This document shows positions 41,492 to 50,289 of a stretch of DNA of 64,000 bases, piece after piece. A model generated the notes under the pieces. That model searched no databases. It had not been told where the DNA came from and worked only from the letters and a program-made list of their open reading frames with translations. Origin of the DNA: Haloferax massiliensis (GTDB taxonomy: Archaea > Halobacteriota > Halobacteria > Halobacteriales > Haloferacaceae). Location of the stretch: NCBI RefSeq assembly GCF_001368915.1, contig NZ_CSTE01000005.1, forward strand, positions 140,241-204,240. Reading direction: 5' to 3'. Every line of letters begins with the position of its first letter. Position 1 is the first letter of the stretch. The translations under genes were made by a program, and so were the position numbers.

Positions 41492-41986
41492 TTACGGTTC
41501 CGCTTCGGCTTCTGCTTCCGCTTCCGCTTTCTTTTCGTGGACGTCGACGACGAGCACCGGAAGTCGGGTCCGCCGCAGGACGCGTTCGGTCACGCTCCCG
41601 AGGACGACCCGGGAGAGACCGGACCGGCCGTGCGAGCCCATCACGACGAGGTCGATGTCGTTGTCCTCGACGAACTTCCTGATGGCTCGCGCCGGTTCGC
41701 CCGGGACGACGTGTTCGCGGACGGCCAGTCCGTGTTCGGCGGCGGCGTCGGCGACGTAGCCCGTCGCCTTGTCGGCCGCCTCCTTCACTTCGGGCATGTC
41801 GTCGAGGCGACCCTGTCGGATGCGGTCGACCTGCTCTGTCCCCAGCGAGTAGCTGGTGGCGTCGACGTCGACGACGTACAGCGCGTGGACCGTCGCGCCG
41901 TACTTCGAGGCGAGGTCGACCGCCTGTTCGACGGCGTACTCCGCCGCGTCGCTTCCGTCAGTCGGAACGAGGATGTGTTCGTACAT
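41492..41986 (-). CDS. UspA family protein
   Basis: A 164-residue single-domain universal stress protein. It begins MYEHILVPTDGSDAAEYAVE and has the ATP-binding loop VVMGSHGRSGLSRVVLGSVTERVL near 125-148. The tail is a repeated Glu-Ala dipeptide (AEAEAEAEAEP), which is unusual. It starts 3 bases after the symporter stop, so it is cotranscribed with the acetate-uptake genes. A role in tuning symporter or synthetase activity to energy status is inferred from this common pairing. Confidence 0.92.
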   Translation of the reverse strand: MYEHILVPTDGSDAAEYAVEQAVDLASKYGATVHALYVVDVDATSYSLGTEQVDRIRQGRLDDMPEVKEAADKATGYVADAAAEHGLAVREHVVPGEPARAIRKFVEDNDIDLVVMGSHGRSGLSRVVLGSVTERVLRRTRLPVLVVDVHEKKAEAEAEAEAEP

Positions 41987-41989
41987 TGG

Positions 41990-43639
41990 TTAATCGTCCG
42001 CGGGGGACTGGCCCCCGTCGGCGCTCATGACGACGTCTTCTGCGGACTGTTGCTGGCCCATCGGTTCCGGGCTGTGACACTGCCGGACCATCTTCTTGAT
42101 TCGCTCGGGCGGCTCGTCAGTCGCCATCGAGACGGCGATGGTGACGACGAACACCAGCGGCGTGCCGACGAGCGCCGCGCCGATGGCCGGCACGAACTCG
42201 GCGAAGGCGTCGCTGAAGTGGAAGATGAGGTCGTTGACCACCGCGGCGACCCAGAGCGTGAGGCCGACGCTCATGCCCGCGAGCGCGCCCTGACGGTTGG
42301 TGTTCTCCCACCAGAGACCGAGGAAGAACATCGGGAACAGCACGATGGCCGCGAGCGAGAACGCGAGCGCGACCAGTTCGCCGACGAGCGCCGGCGGGTC
42401 GAACGCGGTCACCGTCACGATGATACCGAGCGCGACAATGGTCGCCCGACCGACGAACACCTGCTGGCGCTGGGTCGCGTCGGGGTTGATGATGTTCGTG
42501 TAGATGTCGTGGGAGACGGCGGACGAGGCGGTGATGAACAGCCCCGCCGTCGTCGCGATGGCGGCGGCGATGCCGCCGGCGGCCACGAGGCCGACGAACC
42601 ACGTCGGCAGGTTCGAAAGCTGTGCCGCGAGCACCACGATGAGGTCGCCCTCGCCGCCGCTCATGCCGCCGTTGGCCGCGAACGTCGGGCCGTACTGGGA
42701 GGCGTCGTAGAGGTCGACGCCGAACGCCGCCAGCGCCGGGGCGCTCCAGTACAGGAGCAGGATGAAAAACAGCCCCCAGACGGTCGACTGCCGCGCCGTC
42801 TTCTCGTTTTCGACCGTGTAGAACCGCACCAACACGTGCGGGAGGCCGCACGTCCCGAAGATGAGCGAGAACGCCGTGGCAATCCAGAGGTAGAACCCCG
42901 CGTTGGCGAACGGTTCGGAGAACTCCGCGGACAGTTCGCCGATGAGTCGGCCGTACTCGATCTGCGGGAGGACGGTCGAGTAGCCGCCGGTGAACCCGAC
43001 GACGTAGACGGCCGTCAGGAACGCGACGATGAGGATGACGTACTGGACGGCCATGTTCTTGGTCGCGCCCATCATGCCGGAGATGGTCAGGTAGCCGACC
43101 GTAATCGCCATCATGACGACGACCATCGTGACGTAGTCGGTCCCGAAGACGTACAGTCCGACGAGGCCCATCCCGCGGGCCTGTCCGACCGAGTAGACGA
43201 ACCCGATGAGGATGGTCGTCAGCGCGCCGATCGCCCGCGCCGTGTCGGAGTTGAACCGGTCGCCGACGAAGTCGGGGGCCGTGTACTTCCCGAACCGACG
43301 CATCTGCGCGGCCAGGAAGATGAGGAGGACGAAGTAGCCGGCGGTCCAGCCGATGATGAACGCGAGCCCGTAGAAGCCCGCGAGAGCGACGAGCCCCGCC
43401 AGTCCGAGGTACGAAGCCGCCGACATCCAGTTCGCGCCGATTGCCATTCCGTTCTCGATGTTTCCGATGGACCGGCCGGCGACCCACATCCCCTCGGTGT
43501 CGGCGACTTTGAACACGTAGCCGATGGCGAGAAACAGGGCCAACATCCCGACGACCATGACGGCCGGCACGAGTTTGAACGAGATGTTGAGCGCCTCGGG
43601 GAGCAGGTCGCCCGACTGGAGGAACACGCTCGGCGTCAT
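41990..43639 (-). CDS. SSS family sodium:solute symporter large subunit (acetate/ActP-like)
   Basis: A 549-residue membrane protein with about 13 helices. Family motifs include AIGANWMSAASYLGLAG, FGTCGLPHVLVRFYTVEN and TAGLFITASSAVSHDIYTNI. These match the acetate/pyruvate permease branch of the solute:sodium symporters. The preceding gene, whose end it overlaps by 4 bases, encodes the DUF4212 small subunit normally paired with this branch, and acetyl-CoA synthetase lies just upstream. Uptake of acetate or another short monocarboxylate by sodium symport is therefore the inferred role. Confidence 0.92.
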   Translation of the reverse strand: MTPSVFLQSGDLLPEALNISFKLVPAVMVVGMLALFLAIGYVFKVADTEGMWVAGRSIGNIENGMAIGANWMSAASYLGLAGLVALAGFYGLAFIIGWTAGYFVLLIFLAAQMRRFGKYTAPDFVGDRFNSDTARAIGALTTILIGFVYSVGQARGMGLVGLYVFGTDYVTMVVVMMAITVGYLTISGMMGATKNMAVQYVILIVAFLTAVYVVGFTGGYSTVLPQIEYGRLIGELSAEFSEPFANAGFYLWIATAFSLIFGTCGLPHVLVRFYTVENEKTARQSTVWGLFFILLLYWSAPALAAFGVDLYDASQYGPTFAANGGMSGGEGDLIVVLAAQLSNLPTWFVGLVAAGGIAAAIATTAGLFITASSAVSHDIYTNIINPDATQRQQVFVGRATIVALGIIVTVTAFDPPALVGELVALAFSLAAIVLFPMFFLGLWWENTNRQGALAGMSVGLTLWVAAVVNDLIFHFSDAFAEFVPAIGAALVGTPLVFVVTIAVSMATDEPPERIKKMVRQCHSPEPMGQQQSAEDVVMSADGGQSPADD

Positions 43640-44073
43640 TCGACGCTCCCCCCGTCGGCGACGGCGGCCTCGCTCTCACTCTTCGAGCGCGACGTCGACG
43701 CCGTGTGGTCGATGCCGTAGCGCTTGTCGAGTTGGTCGCGCTTGCGCGAGTAGACGAACGCGAGGACGAGCGAACTCGTCGGCGACAACACGGCGACGAG
43801 GAAGTAGTGCGCCGGGAAGCCGACGACCGGAAGCTGCGCGGTCATCGTCGCCGGTGCGAAGTAGGTGAGCACCGGCGGGCCGAACGTGAGGAGCGCCCAC
43901 GCGATGAAACCGACCCAGATTACTTTCAGGTGGTCTCGCATGAACGGGGTGCTCGGTTTCAACAGGTTCACCTCCCGCGACAGGTAATCTATCTCGTCGT
44001 GGTCGGAAGCTGTGCTCCGGTCGGCGTTCGTGGCGTGTGAGTCAATATCTGACTCGGTGGTTTCGCTTGACAT
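43636..44073 (-). CDS. DUF4212 symporter small subunit
   Basis: A 145-residue protein with an acidic N-terminal tail, two membrane helices (about 50-70 and 86-108), and the conserved ending LVAVLSPTSSLVLAFVYSRKRDQLDKRYGI that defines the sodium/substrate symporter small subunit (DUF4212). It works with the large SSS subunit, with which it shares an ATGA overlap. It starts 51 bases after the acetyl-CoA synthetase stop on the same strand. Confidence 0.9.
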   Translation of the reverse strand: MSSETTESDIDSHATNADRSTASDHDEIDYLSREVNLLKPSTPFMRDHLKVIWVGFIAWALLTFGPPVLTYFAPATMTAQLPVVGFPAHYFLVAVLSPTSSLVLAFVYSRKRDQLDKRYGIDHTASTSRSKSESEAAVADGGSVE

Positions 44074-44124
44074 AGGTTCGGCGTCTCGCAGTTGCTCTCG
44101 ATTCGCTCGGTCGATTGCGGCCGT

Positions 44125-46119
44125 TCAGTCGGCCTGAGTGCGGACCTTCGCCGCGATTTCCTCGACGACCTCGGGATTTCGGAGCGTCGAGGTGTCGCCC
44201 AGTTCCGCGCCGTTCGCCACGTCTTCGAGCAGGCGGCGCATGATTTTGCCCGAGCGGGTCTTCGGCAGTTCGGGCGTGAACACGACCTGTTCGGGTCTGG
44301 CGATGGGGCCGATAGCGTCCTCGACGCCCTCGATGATACGCGCGCGAAGGTCTGGGCCCTCCTCGTACCCGTCTTCGGTGATGACGTAGGCGTAGACGGC
44401 CTCGCCTTTCACCTCGTGGTCGCCGCCGACGACGGCGGCCTCAGCCACGCCTTCGACGCCGACGATGGCCGACTCTATCTCCATCGTCCCGAGGCGGTGG
44501 CCCGAGACGTTGAGAACGTCGTCGACGCGACCGAGCACGGTGACGTAGCCGTCGTCGTCCACTTTCGCGCCGTCCTCGGGGAAGTAGACCCAGTCGTCGG
44601 GGTCGTCGCTGTCGGTGTCGGAGTACTCCGCCCAGTATTCGGAGACGTAGCGCTCGTCGTTGTCGTAGAGCGTCCGGAGCATCCCCGGCCACGGCTTGTT
44701 CACCGTGAGGTAGCCCGCCCGGCCGGGTTCGACTTCGTCGCCGTCGGTGTCGACGATTTGGGCGTCGATACCCGGCAGCGGCGGGCCGGCGGAGCCGGGC
44801 TTCATGTTCTTGACGCCCGGTAAGGTCGTCACCATCATCCCGCCGGTCTCGGTCTGCCACCACGTGTCCACGACCGGACACTCCTCGTTGCCGATGTGTT
44901 CGTAGTACCACTTCCACGCCCGCGGATTGATGGGCTCGCCGACCGTCCCGAGCAGGCGGAGGCTCGACAGGTCCCGCGACTCGGGGAACTTGCTGCCCCA
45001 CTTCATGAACGCGCGAATCGCCGTCGGCGCGGTGTAGAAGACGTCGACCGCGTACTTCTCGACGAGCTCCCACATTCGGTCGCGGTTGGGGAAGTCGGGC
45101 GTCCCCTCGTACATCACCGTCGTCGAACCGAGTGCGAGCGGCCCGTAGACGATGTAGGAGTGGCCCGTAATCCAGCCGATGTCGGCCGAACACCAGTAGG
45201 TGTCTTCCCTCTCGATGTCGAGGACGGCGTGCGAAGTCCACGTCGCGTAGGAGAGATAGCCGCCGGTGGTGTGTTTGACTCCCTTCGGCTGGCCCGTCGT
45301 TCCCGACGTGTACATGAGGAACAGCATGTCCTCGGCGTCGCGTTCGACCGGCGCGACTCGCTCGCCGCTCTGTTCGTCGAGGAGGTCGTCCCAGTCGTGC
45401 TGGTTGCCCTTCAGGTCGTGGCCGAAGCCGTCGTCGCCGAGGCGGTCGACGACGACCGTCGCGTCGACGCCGTGGTCGACGCCGTCGAGGCCTTCGTTCG
45501 CCTTGTCGAGGTGGTCGAGCGGGTCGCCGCGGCGGTAGTAACCGTCGCAGGTGACGAGGAACCGGGAGTCAGCGGCGTTCATCCGCGTCGCCAGCGCGTC
45601 GGCCGAGAAGCCTGCGAAGACGACGTTGTGGGGCGCGCCGATGCGGGCGCACGCGAGCATGGCGACGGGGAGCTCAGGAATCATCGGCATGTAGAGCGTC
45701 ACCACGTCGTCCTCCTCGACGCCCTGCGCGCGGAGCGCGGCCGCGAACTCGTTGACCTCGCGGTAGAGGTCCTGATACGTGTACGTCCGCGTCTCGCCGT
45801 GTTCACCCTCCCACTTGATGGCGACGCGGTTCTTGTCGCCGTTTTCGACGTGGCGGTCTACGCAGTTGTAACAGGCGTTCAGTTCGCCGCCGGTGAACCA
45901 CTCGTAGAACGGCGGGTTCGAGTCGTCCAACACCTCGTCGTACGCTTCGTCCCAGTCGAGCATCTCGGCCGCCCGCTCCCAGCAGTCCGGCCAGTTCTCC
46001 TCGAACTCCTCGTAGATGTCGGGGTCCGAGACGTTCGCTTGCGCGACGAACTCCTCGGAGGGTTCGAACTCGTCTTGTTCTGCCAGCCGTGCCTCCAGTT
46101 CAGCGTCACCCTGTGCCAT
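44125..46119 (-). CDS. acs: Acetyl-CoA synthetase (copy 1)
   Basis: A 664-residue AMP-forming ligase that converts acetate, ATP and CoA to acetyl-CoA. The adenylate-forming motifs are MYTSGTTGQPKGVKHTTGGY (near 271), VDTWWQTETGGMM (near 415), and the C-terminal GRVDDVLNVSGHRLGTMEIE with the catalytic lysine in PKTRSGKIMRR (near 636). It has full length for the family. A TATA-like box on the minus strand (46,149-46,156) lies 30-37 bases upstream. It heads the unit acs / DUF4212 / SSS / UspA, a transport-plus-activation cassette for acetate. It shares near-identical blocks with copy 2 at 48,230. Confidence 0.95.
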   Translation of the reverse strand: MAQGDAELEARLAEQDEFEPSEEFVAQANVSDPDIYEEFEENWPDCWERAAEMLDWDEAYDEVLDDSNPPFYEWFTGGELNACYNCVDRHVENGDKNRVAIKWEGEHGETRTYTYQDLYREVNEFAAALRAQGVEEDDVVTLYMPMIPELPVAMLACARIGAPHNVVFAGFSADALATRMNAADSRFLVTCDGYYRRGDPLDHLDKANEGLDGVDHGVDATVVVDRLGDDGFGHDLKGNQHDWDDLLDEQSGERVAPVERDAEDMLFLMYTSGTTGQPKGVKHTTGGYLSYATWTSHAVLDIEREDTYWCSADIGWITGHSYIVYGPLALGSTTVMYEGTPDFPNRDRMWELVEKYAVDVFYTAPTAIRAFMKWGSKFPESRDLSSLRLLGTVGEPINPRAWKWYYEHIGNEECPVVDTWWQTETGGMMVTTLPGVKNMKPGSAGPPLPGIDAQIVDTDGDEVEPGRAGYLTVNKPWPGMLRTLYDNDERYVSEYWAEYSDTDSDDPDDWVYFPEDGAKVDDDGYVTVLGRVDDVLNVSGHRLGTMEIESAIVGVEGVAEAAVVGGDHEVKGEAVYAYVITEDGYEEGPDLRARIIEGVEDAIGPIARPEQVVFTPELPKTRSGKIMRRLLEDVANGAELGDTSTLRNPEVVEEIAAKVRTQAD

Positions 46120-46317
46120 AGTACGTGCTAACGAGTCTCGACAAGGGGCATAAGTAGGGTAACTAATTATCGAAAATTAACAGCACTATTATACACGATA
46201 GTATTTAGGAGCGTTCACAGGCTTCAGAGCCGGATATGGTCGGTCTGAATTACTATAGATATTCTTTAGTAAACTATCATTCAATAATGAACGATTGTGT
46301 GCCAAGGCGTCGCACGC

Positions 46318-48084
46318 CTAAGGGTCTAGGGTCGAAGCCTCCTCGTCGGTGTCGTCGTCGAAGAACGCGGTCATGAGTTTCTGCTGTGCGGTTCGAAGAT
46401 GTTGGTGGAGCGTCGGCGACGAGATATCTATCGAATCGGCGAGGTCTTCGGCGGTACTGCCGCGAGGCCACTCGAAATACCCGGCGAGATAGGCCGCTCG
46501 CAGGACGGACTGTTGCTTGTCGGTGAGTCGCGCCACGAGCGACGCCCGGAAGTCGGCGGTGTTCCGCGCGGGCCGTTCGACCTCCTGTTTCGCGACGAGT
46601 TCGGTGGCGGGATAGGCGTCGGTTAGGTCGGACAGCACGTCTCGCAGCGGCGTTTCGTTCGAGAACTCGCCGACGAAACGGGCGACGCCGTCCTCCGCGA
46701 CGAACCGCGAGACGGTGCCGTCGTAGGAGGTGAGCGCCGTAATCGTCGACCCCGCGGAGAGCGCGACTTCGAGGAGCGACTCCGTCCCTCGGTCCCGTAT
46801 CAGGCGGATGTGCTCGACGTCGGCCGACGACTGCAACTCGTCGAACACCGCGTCCGTCGCCGCCTCCCGGACGGTGAGGAAACACAGCAACGCCCGCTCC
46901 TCGATGGGGACGACGCCGCGGAGTCGAATCGAACAGCCGAGGTCCGCGGAGAGTCGAACGAGCACATCCCGCTCGTCCGAGGATTCGAACTCCAATTGGA
47001 CGACCGTATCAGCCAGCAGTAGCTTCCGGCGCTCGGCGGCGGCGATTGCCTGTCCGACGTGACGACCCAGCGTCGCCAGTACGTCCGCCTCGGGGTCGGT
47101 GACCTCCTCGCCGTCGAGGGCGACGTAGAGCGCGCCGTAGGCGGTTTCGCCGTGTCCCAGCGGAACGACGGCAAACGGGCCGTTCTCCGAGGTCGATGAC
47201 GAGCCGAGACGCGCCGTCTGGACGGCCCCGGCCTCGCACGCACGCCGGGTGAAATCCGTGCCTCGACCGGCGAGCGACCGACGGACCGCTTCGAGCGACC
47301 CCTCGTCGATGCCGGCGGCGGTGAGCGACGCTCGCGCGTCGGTTTCGCCCGACTCGGTCCAAGCGAAACGGTACTGGTCAGACTCGACGAGTCCGTCACA
47401 GACCGCCTGTTCGACCTCGTTTCGGGTGTTCACTGCCGAGAGTGCCGACCCCACGCTTCGCGCGGTCTCGACGACCCGATGCAGTCGGTCGGGGTTCCCT
47501 GCCCCGGCACGCCCGCCGCCGTCGACGGGGGCCGGCGAGAGCGCATCGAGAACCTCGTCGTCGCTCGGTTCGTCGAGGAGCGGCGCGAGGGTCTCGATGC
47601 GGTCCCATCCACCGATTCGCATGACGACGCTCGGAGGGACGCCGTCGGCGAGCATCGTTCGGGCGAAGTGCCGACGCAGGTCGCGGGTCGAAACGTCCGC
47701 CAGTTCCTCGCGGCCGGTCTCCTCGGCGGCCCGCGTTCCGACCGACGCCACGAGCATCTGGAGACGCCGCGGCGTGACCGGAAGCACCCGCTCCGTCTCG
47801 TCGATGCCGGTCGTCGTGACGTACTTCCGAACGTCGTGTTCGACCTCGTTCGGCAGGTACGCCGCCCGCCCGTCGGTCGGGACGGCGAGGAAGTAGAGCT
47901 CCGTTCCTCCGCGTCGCCGCTGGGTCACGTGTGCGGGCTCGAACCGACTCATCTCGGCCGGCGTGAGGCCGACTTCCGCGCCGAGACGAAGCACGAGGTC
48001 CTCGCGGTACGTCTCGGTCGACCGTCGCAGTCGCTCGTACCCGCCCGCCGACAGCGGCGTCGGTTCGGAGTTTCCGTCCCGCAT
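46318..48084 (-). CDS. Bacterio-opsin-activator type HTH_10 regulator with degenerate integrase-like N-terminus
   Basis: A 588-residue regulator from the ATG at 48,084 (MRDGNSEPT); the open frame extends to 48,159. Residues about 10-170 resemble a tyrosine-recombinase catalytic domain (VGLTPAEMSRFEPAHV; DLRRHFARTMLADGVPPSVV; GGWDRIETLAPLL), but the first catalytic Arg is Thr and the Tyr is missing. Then come a GAF-like sensor (about 205-350), a bacterio-opsin activator (BAT) beta-rich domain (about 360-510), and a C-terminal HTH_10 (LTDKQQSVLRAAYLAGYFEW, STAEDLADSIDISSPTLHQHLRTA). It sits between the two acs genes in the same orientation, so control of acetate genes is inferred. Confidence 0.85.
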   Translation of the reverse strand: MRDGNSEPTPLSAGGYERLRRSTETYREDLVLRLGAEVGLTPAEMSRFEPAHVTQRRRGGTELYFLAVPTDGRAAYLPNEVEHDVRKYVTTTGIDETERVLPVTPRRLQMLVASVGTRAAEETGREELADVSTRDLRRHFARTMLADGVPPSVVMRIGGWDRIETLAPLLDEPSDDEVLDALSPAPVDGGGRAGAGNPDRLHRVVETARSVGSALSAVNTRNEVEQAVCDGLVESDQYRFAWTESGETDARASLTAAGIDEGSLEAVRRSLAGRGTDFTRRACEAGAVQTARLGSSSTSENGPFAVVPLGHGETAYGALYVALDGEEVTDPEADVLATLGRHVGQAIAAAERRKLLLADTVVQLEFESSDERDVLVRLSADLGCSIRLRGVVPIEERALLCFLTVREAATDAVFDELQSSADVEHIRLIRDRGTESLLEVALSAGSTITALTSYDGTVSRFVAEDGVARFVGEFSNETPLRDVLSDLTDAYPATELVAKQEVERPARNTADFRASLVARLTDKQQSVLRAAYLAGYFEWPRGSTAEDLADSIDISSPTLHQHLRTAQQKLMTAFFDDDTDEEASTLDP

Positions 48085-48229
48085 CTGTTTCGTAATACTC
48101 TCGATAAGCGAACTAAATCTTCCGAAAGAAGGACAGTACCGACAGCACGGAAATAGCAATTAGCGGTAAGCACCGCTCTCGAACGATACTAACTGCGTTT
48201 CGCATAGACAGAGCTCCCCGAAACGGGCG

Positions 48230-50182
48230 TCAGCTGTCTCGGACGATGGATTCGAGTTCGCCGACGATTTCCGGGTTCTGGAGCGCGGACGTGTCGCCGA
48301 ACTCCTCGCCGTTGGTGATGTTTTCGAGGAACCGTCGCATAATCTTCCCGGAGCGCGTCTTCGGGAGGTCCGGTGTGAACACGACGGCGTCCGGCGTGGC
48401 AATCGGACCGATGCGCTCGCGGACGTGTGCGGCGATGCGCTCGCGGAGGTCGTCGTCCCCGGAGACGCCCGTCTCCAGCGTGACGTAGGCGTGGATACCG
48501 CCCGTCTCGGCGTCGGCGACGCTGACGACGGCGGCCTCGACGACGCCCTCGACGCCGACGACGGCCGACTCTATCTCCATCGTCCCGAGGCGGTGGCCCG
48601 AGACGTTGATGACGTCGTCGACGCGGCCGAGCACGGTGACGTAGCCGTCGTCGTCCACTTTCGCGCCGTCGCCGGTGAAGTAGTGCCAGCCGTCCACGTC
48701 GAGCTTCGCAGCCTCCTCGCCCCAGCGGTGGCCGCGTCGCAGGGCGAGCGGCATGCCGGGCCACGGGCGCGTGAGAACGAGATAGCCGGCCTCGTTCACG
48801 GGAACCTCCTCGCCGCGGCCGTCGACGACCCGAGCGCCGACGCCGGGGAGCGGCGGGCCGGCGGAGCCGGGTTTCATCTTTTTCACGCCCGGCAGGGTCG
48901 TTATCATCATCCCGCCGGTCTCGGTCTGCCACCACGTGTCCACGACGGGGCAGTTCCCGTTGCCGATGTGTTCGTAGTACCATTTCCACGCGCGCGCGTC
49001 GATCGGTTCGCCGACGGTTCCGAGTAGCCGGAGACTCGACAGGTCGCGCGACGCCGGGAGCGACGTGTCCCACTTCATGAACGAACGAATCGCCGTCGGC
49101 GCGGTGTAGAACACGTCGACGGCGTTCTCCTCGATGAGGTCCCAGATGCGGTCTCGCTCCGGGTAGTTCGGCGTCCCCTCGTACATCACCGCCGTCGTTC
49201 CGAGCGCCAGCGGGCCGTAGACCACGTACGAGTGGCCGCTAATCCAGCCGATGTTCGCCGTACAGAGATACGTGTCCTCGGGCTTGAGGTCCAACACCGC
49301 CTGCGACGTCCACGTGACGTGAGCGAGGTAGCCGCCGGTGACGTGTTCGACGCGCTTCGGCTCGCCCGTGGTTCCCGAGGTGTGGATGAGAAACAGCACG
49401 TCGTCGGCCGCCCGTTCGACCGGGTCGACCTCCGCGCCGGCGTGAGCCGCCACCAGTTCGTCGTAGGTGTGCTGTCCCGCGCCGAGGTGTTCGGTCTCGC
49501 CGAGGTGCTCGACGACGACCATCTCTTCGAGGTCGTGAGCGGCCTTCAGGCGGGCGTCGTCGGCCTTGCTCTTCAGGAAGATGGCGCTCCCTCGCCGGTA
49601 GTAGCCGTCGCAGGTGACGAGGAATCGGGAGTCCGCGCTCTCCAGTCGCGTCGCGAGCGCGTCCGCCGACAGCCCCGCGAAGACGACGTTGTGGGGCGCG
49701 CCGATGCGGGCGCACGCGAGCATGGCGACGGGGAGCTCCGGAATCATCGGCATGTAGAGCGTGACTACGTCGTCCTCCTCGACGCCCTGCGCGCGGAGCG
49801 CGGCCGCGAACTCGTTCACCTCGCGGTAGAGGTCCTGATACGTGTACGTCCGCGTCTCGCCGAGGTGGCTCTCCCACTTGATGGCGACGCGGTTTTTCGC
49901 CCCGGCTTCGACGTGGCGGTCCACGCAGTTGTAACAGGCGTTCAGCGTCCCGCCGGCGAACCACTCGAACGGGGGTTCGTCGTCCGGAAGCACCGACTCG
50001 TACGGGTCGAACCAGTCGAGCGTCGCCGCCGCTCGGTCCCAGCAGTCGGGCCAGTCGGCCTCGAACTCGTCGTAGACCGAGTCGTCGGTGACGGTGGCCT
50101 GCTCGACGAACGGCGAGGGAGGTTCTATCTCCTCGTCTTCGGCCATCCTCGTTTCGAAGTCCGGCCCACGACGGTTCGACAT
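48230..50182 (-). CDS. acs: Acetyl-CoA synthetase (copy 2)
   Basis: A 650-residue AMP-forming acyl-CoA synthetase, paralogous to copy 1. It retains IHTSGTTGEPKRVEHVTGGY (Pro-Lys in place), VDTWWQTETGGMM, and the PKTRSGKIMRRF lysine. It differs in the substrate-proximal linker (SKADDARLKAAHDLEEM replaces the copy-1 segment), so it may act on acetate or propionate with different affinity. A minus-strand TATA-like box at 50,208-50,214 fits a leaderless start at 50,182. The regulator gene follows 145 bases after its stop. Long blocks are almost identical in DNA to copy 1. Confidence 0.93.
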   Translation of the reverse strand: MSNRRGPDFETRMAEDEEIEPPSPFVEQATVTDDSVYDEFEADWPDCWDRAAATLDWFDPYESVLPDDEPPFEWFAGGTLNACYNCVDRHVEAGAKNRVAIKWESHLGETRTYTYQDLYREVNEFAAALRAQGVEEDDVVTLYMPMIPELPVAMLACARIGAPHNVVFAGLSADALATRLESADSRFLVTCDGYYRRGSAIFLKSKADDARLKAAHDLEEMVVVEHLGETEHLGAGQHTYDELVAAHAGAEVDPVERAADDVLFLIHTSGTTGEPKRVEHVTGGYLAHVTWTSQAVLDLKPEDTYLCTANIGWISGHSYVVYGPLALGTTAVMYEGTPNYPERDRIWDLIEENAVDVFYTAPTAIRSFMKWDTSLPASRDLSSLRLLGTVGEPIDARAWKWYYEHIGNGNCPVVDTWWQTETGGMMITTLPGVKKMKPGSAGPPLPGVGARVVDGRGEEVPVNEAGYLVLTRPWPGMPLALRRGHRWGEEAAKLDVDGWHYFTGDGAKVDDDGYVTVLGRVDDVINVSGHRLGTMEIESAVVGVEGVVEAAVVSVADAETGGIHAYVTLETGVSGDDDLRERIAAHVRERIGPIATPDAVVFTPDLPKTRSGKIMRRFLENITNGEEFGDTSALQNPEIVGELESIVRDS

Positions 50183-50289
50183 ACAGGAGGTACGTCGGCC
50201 TCATCGCATTAAAACGTTCGTCGCGCGCGTCGTCCGGGGCGTCGAGAGCGTCCGCCAAGCTTCTTGTGTCAGCCTGTCCCAGCCCACGT

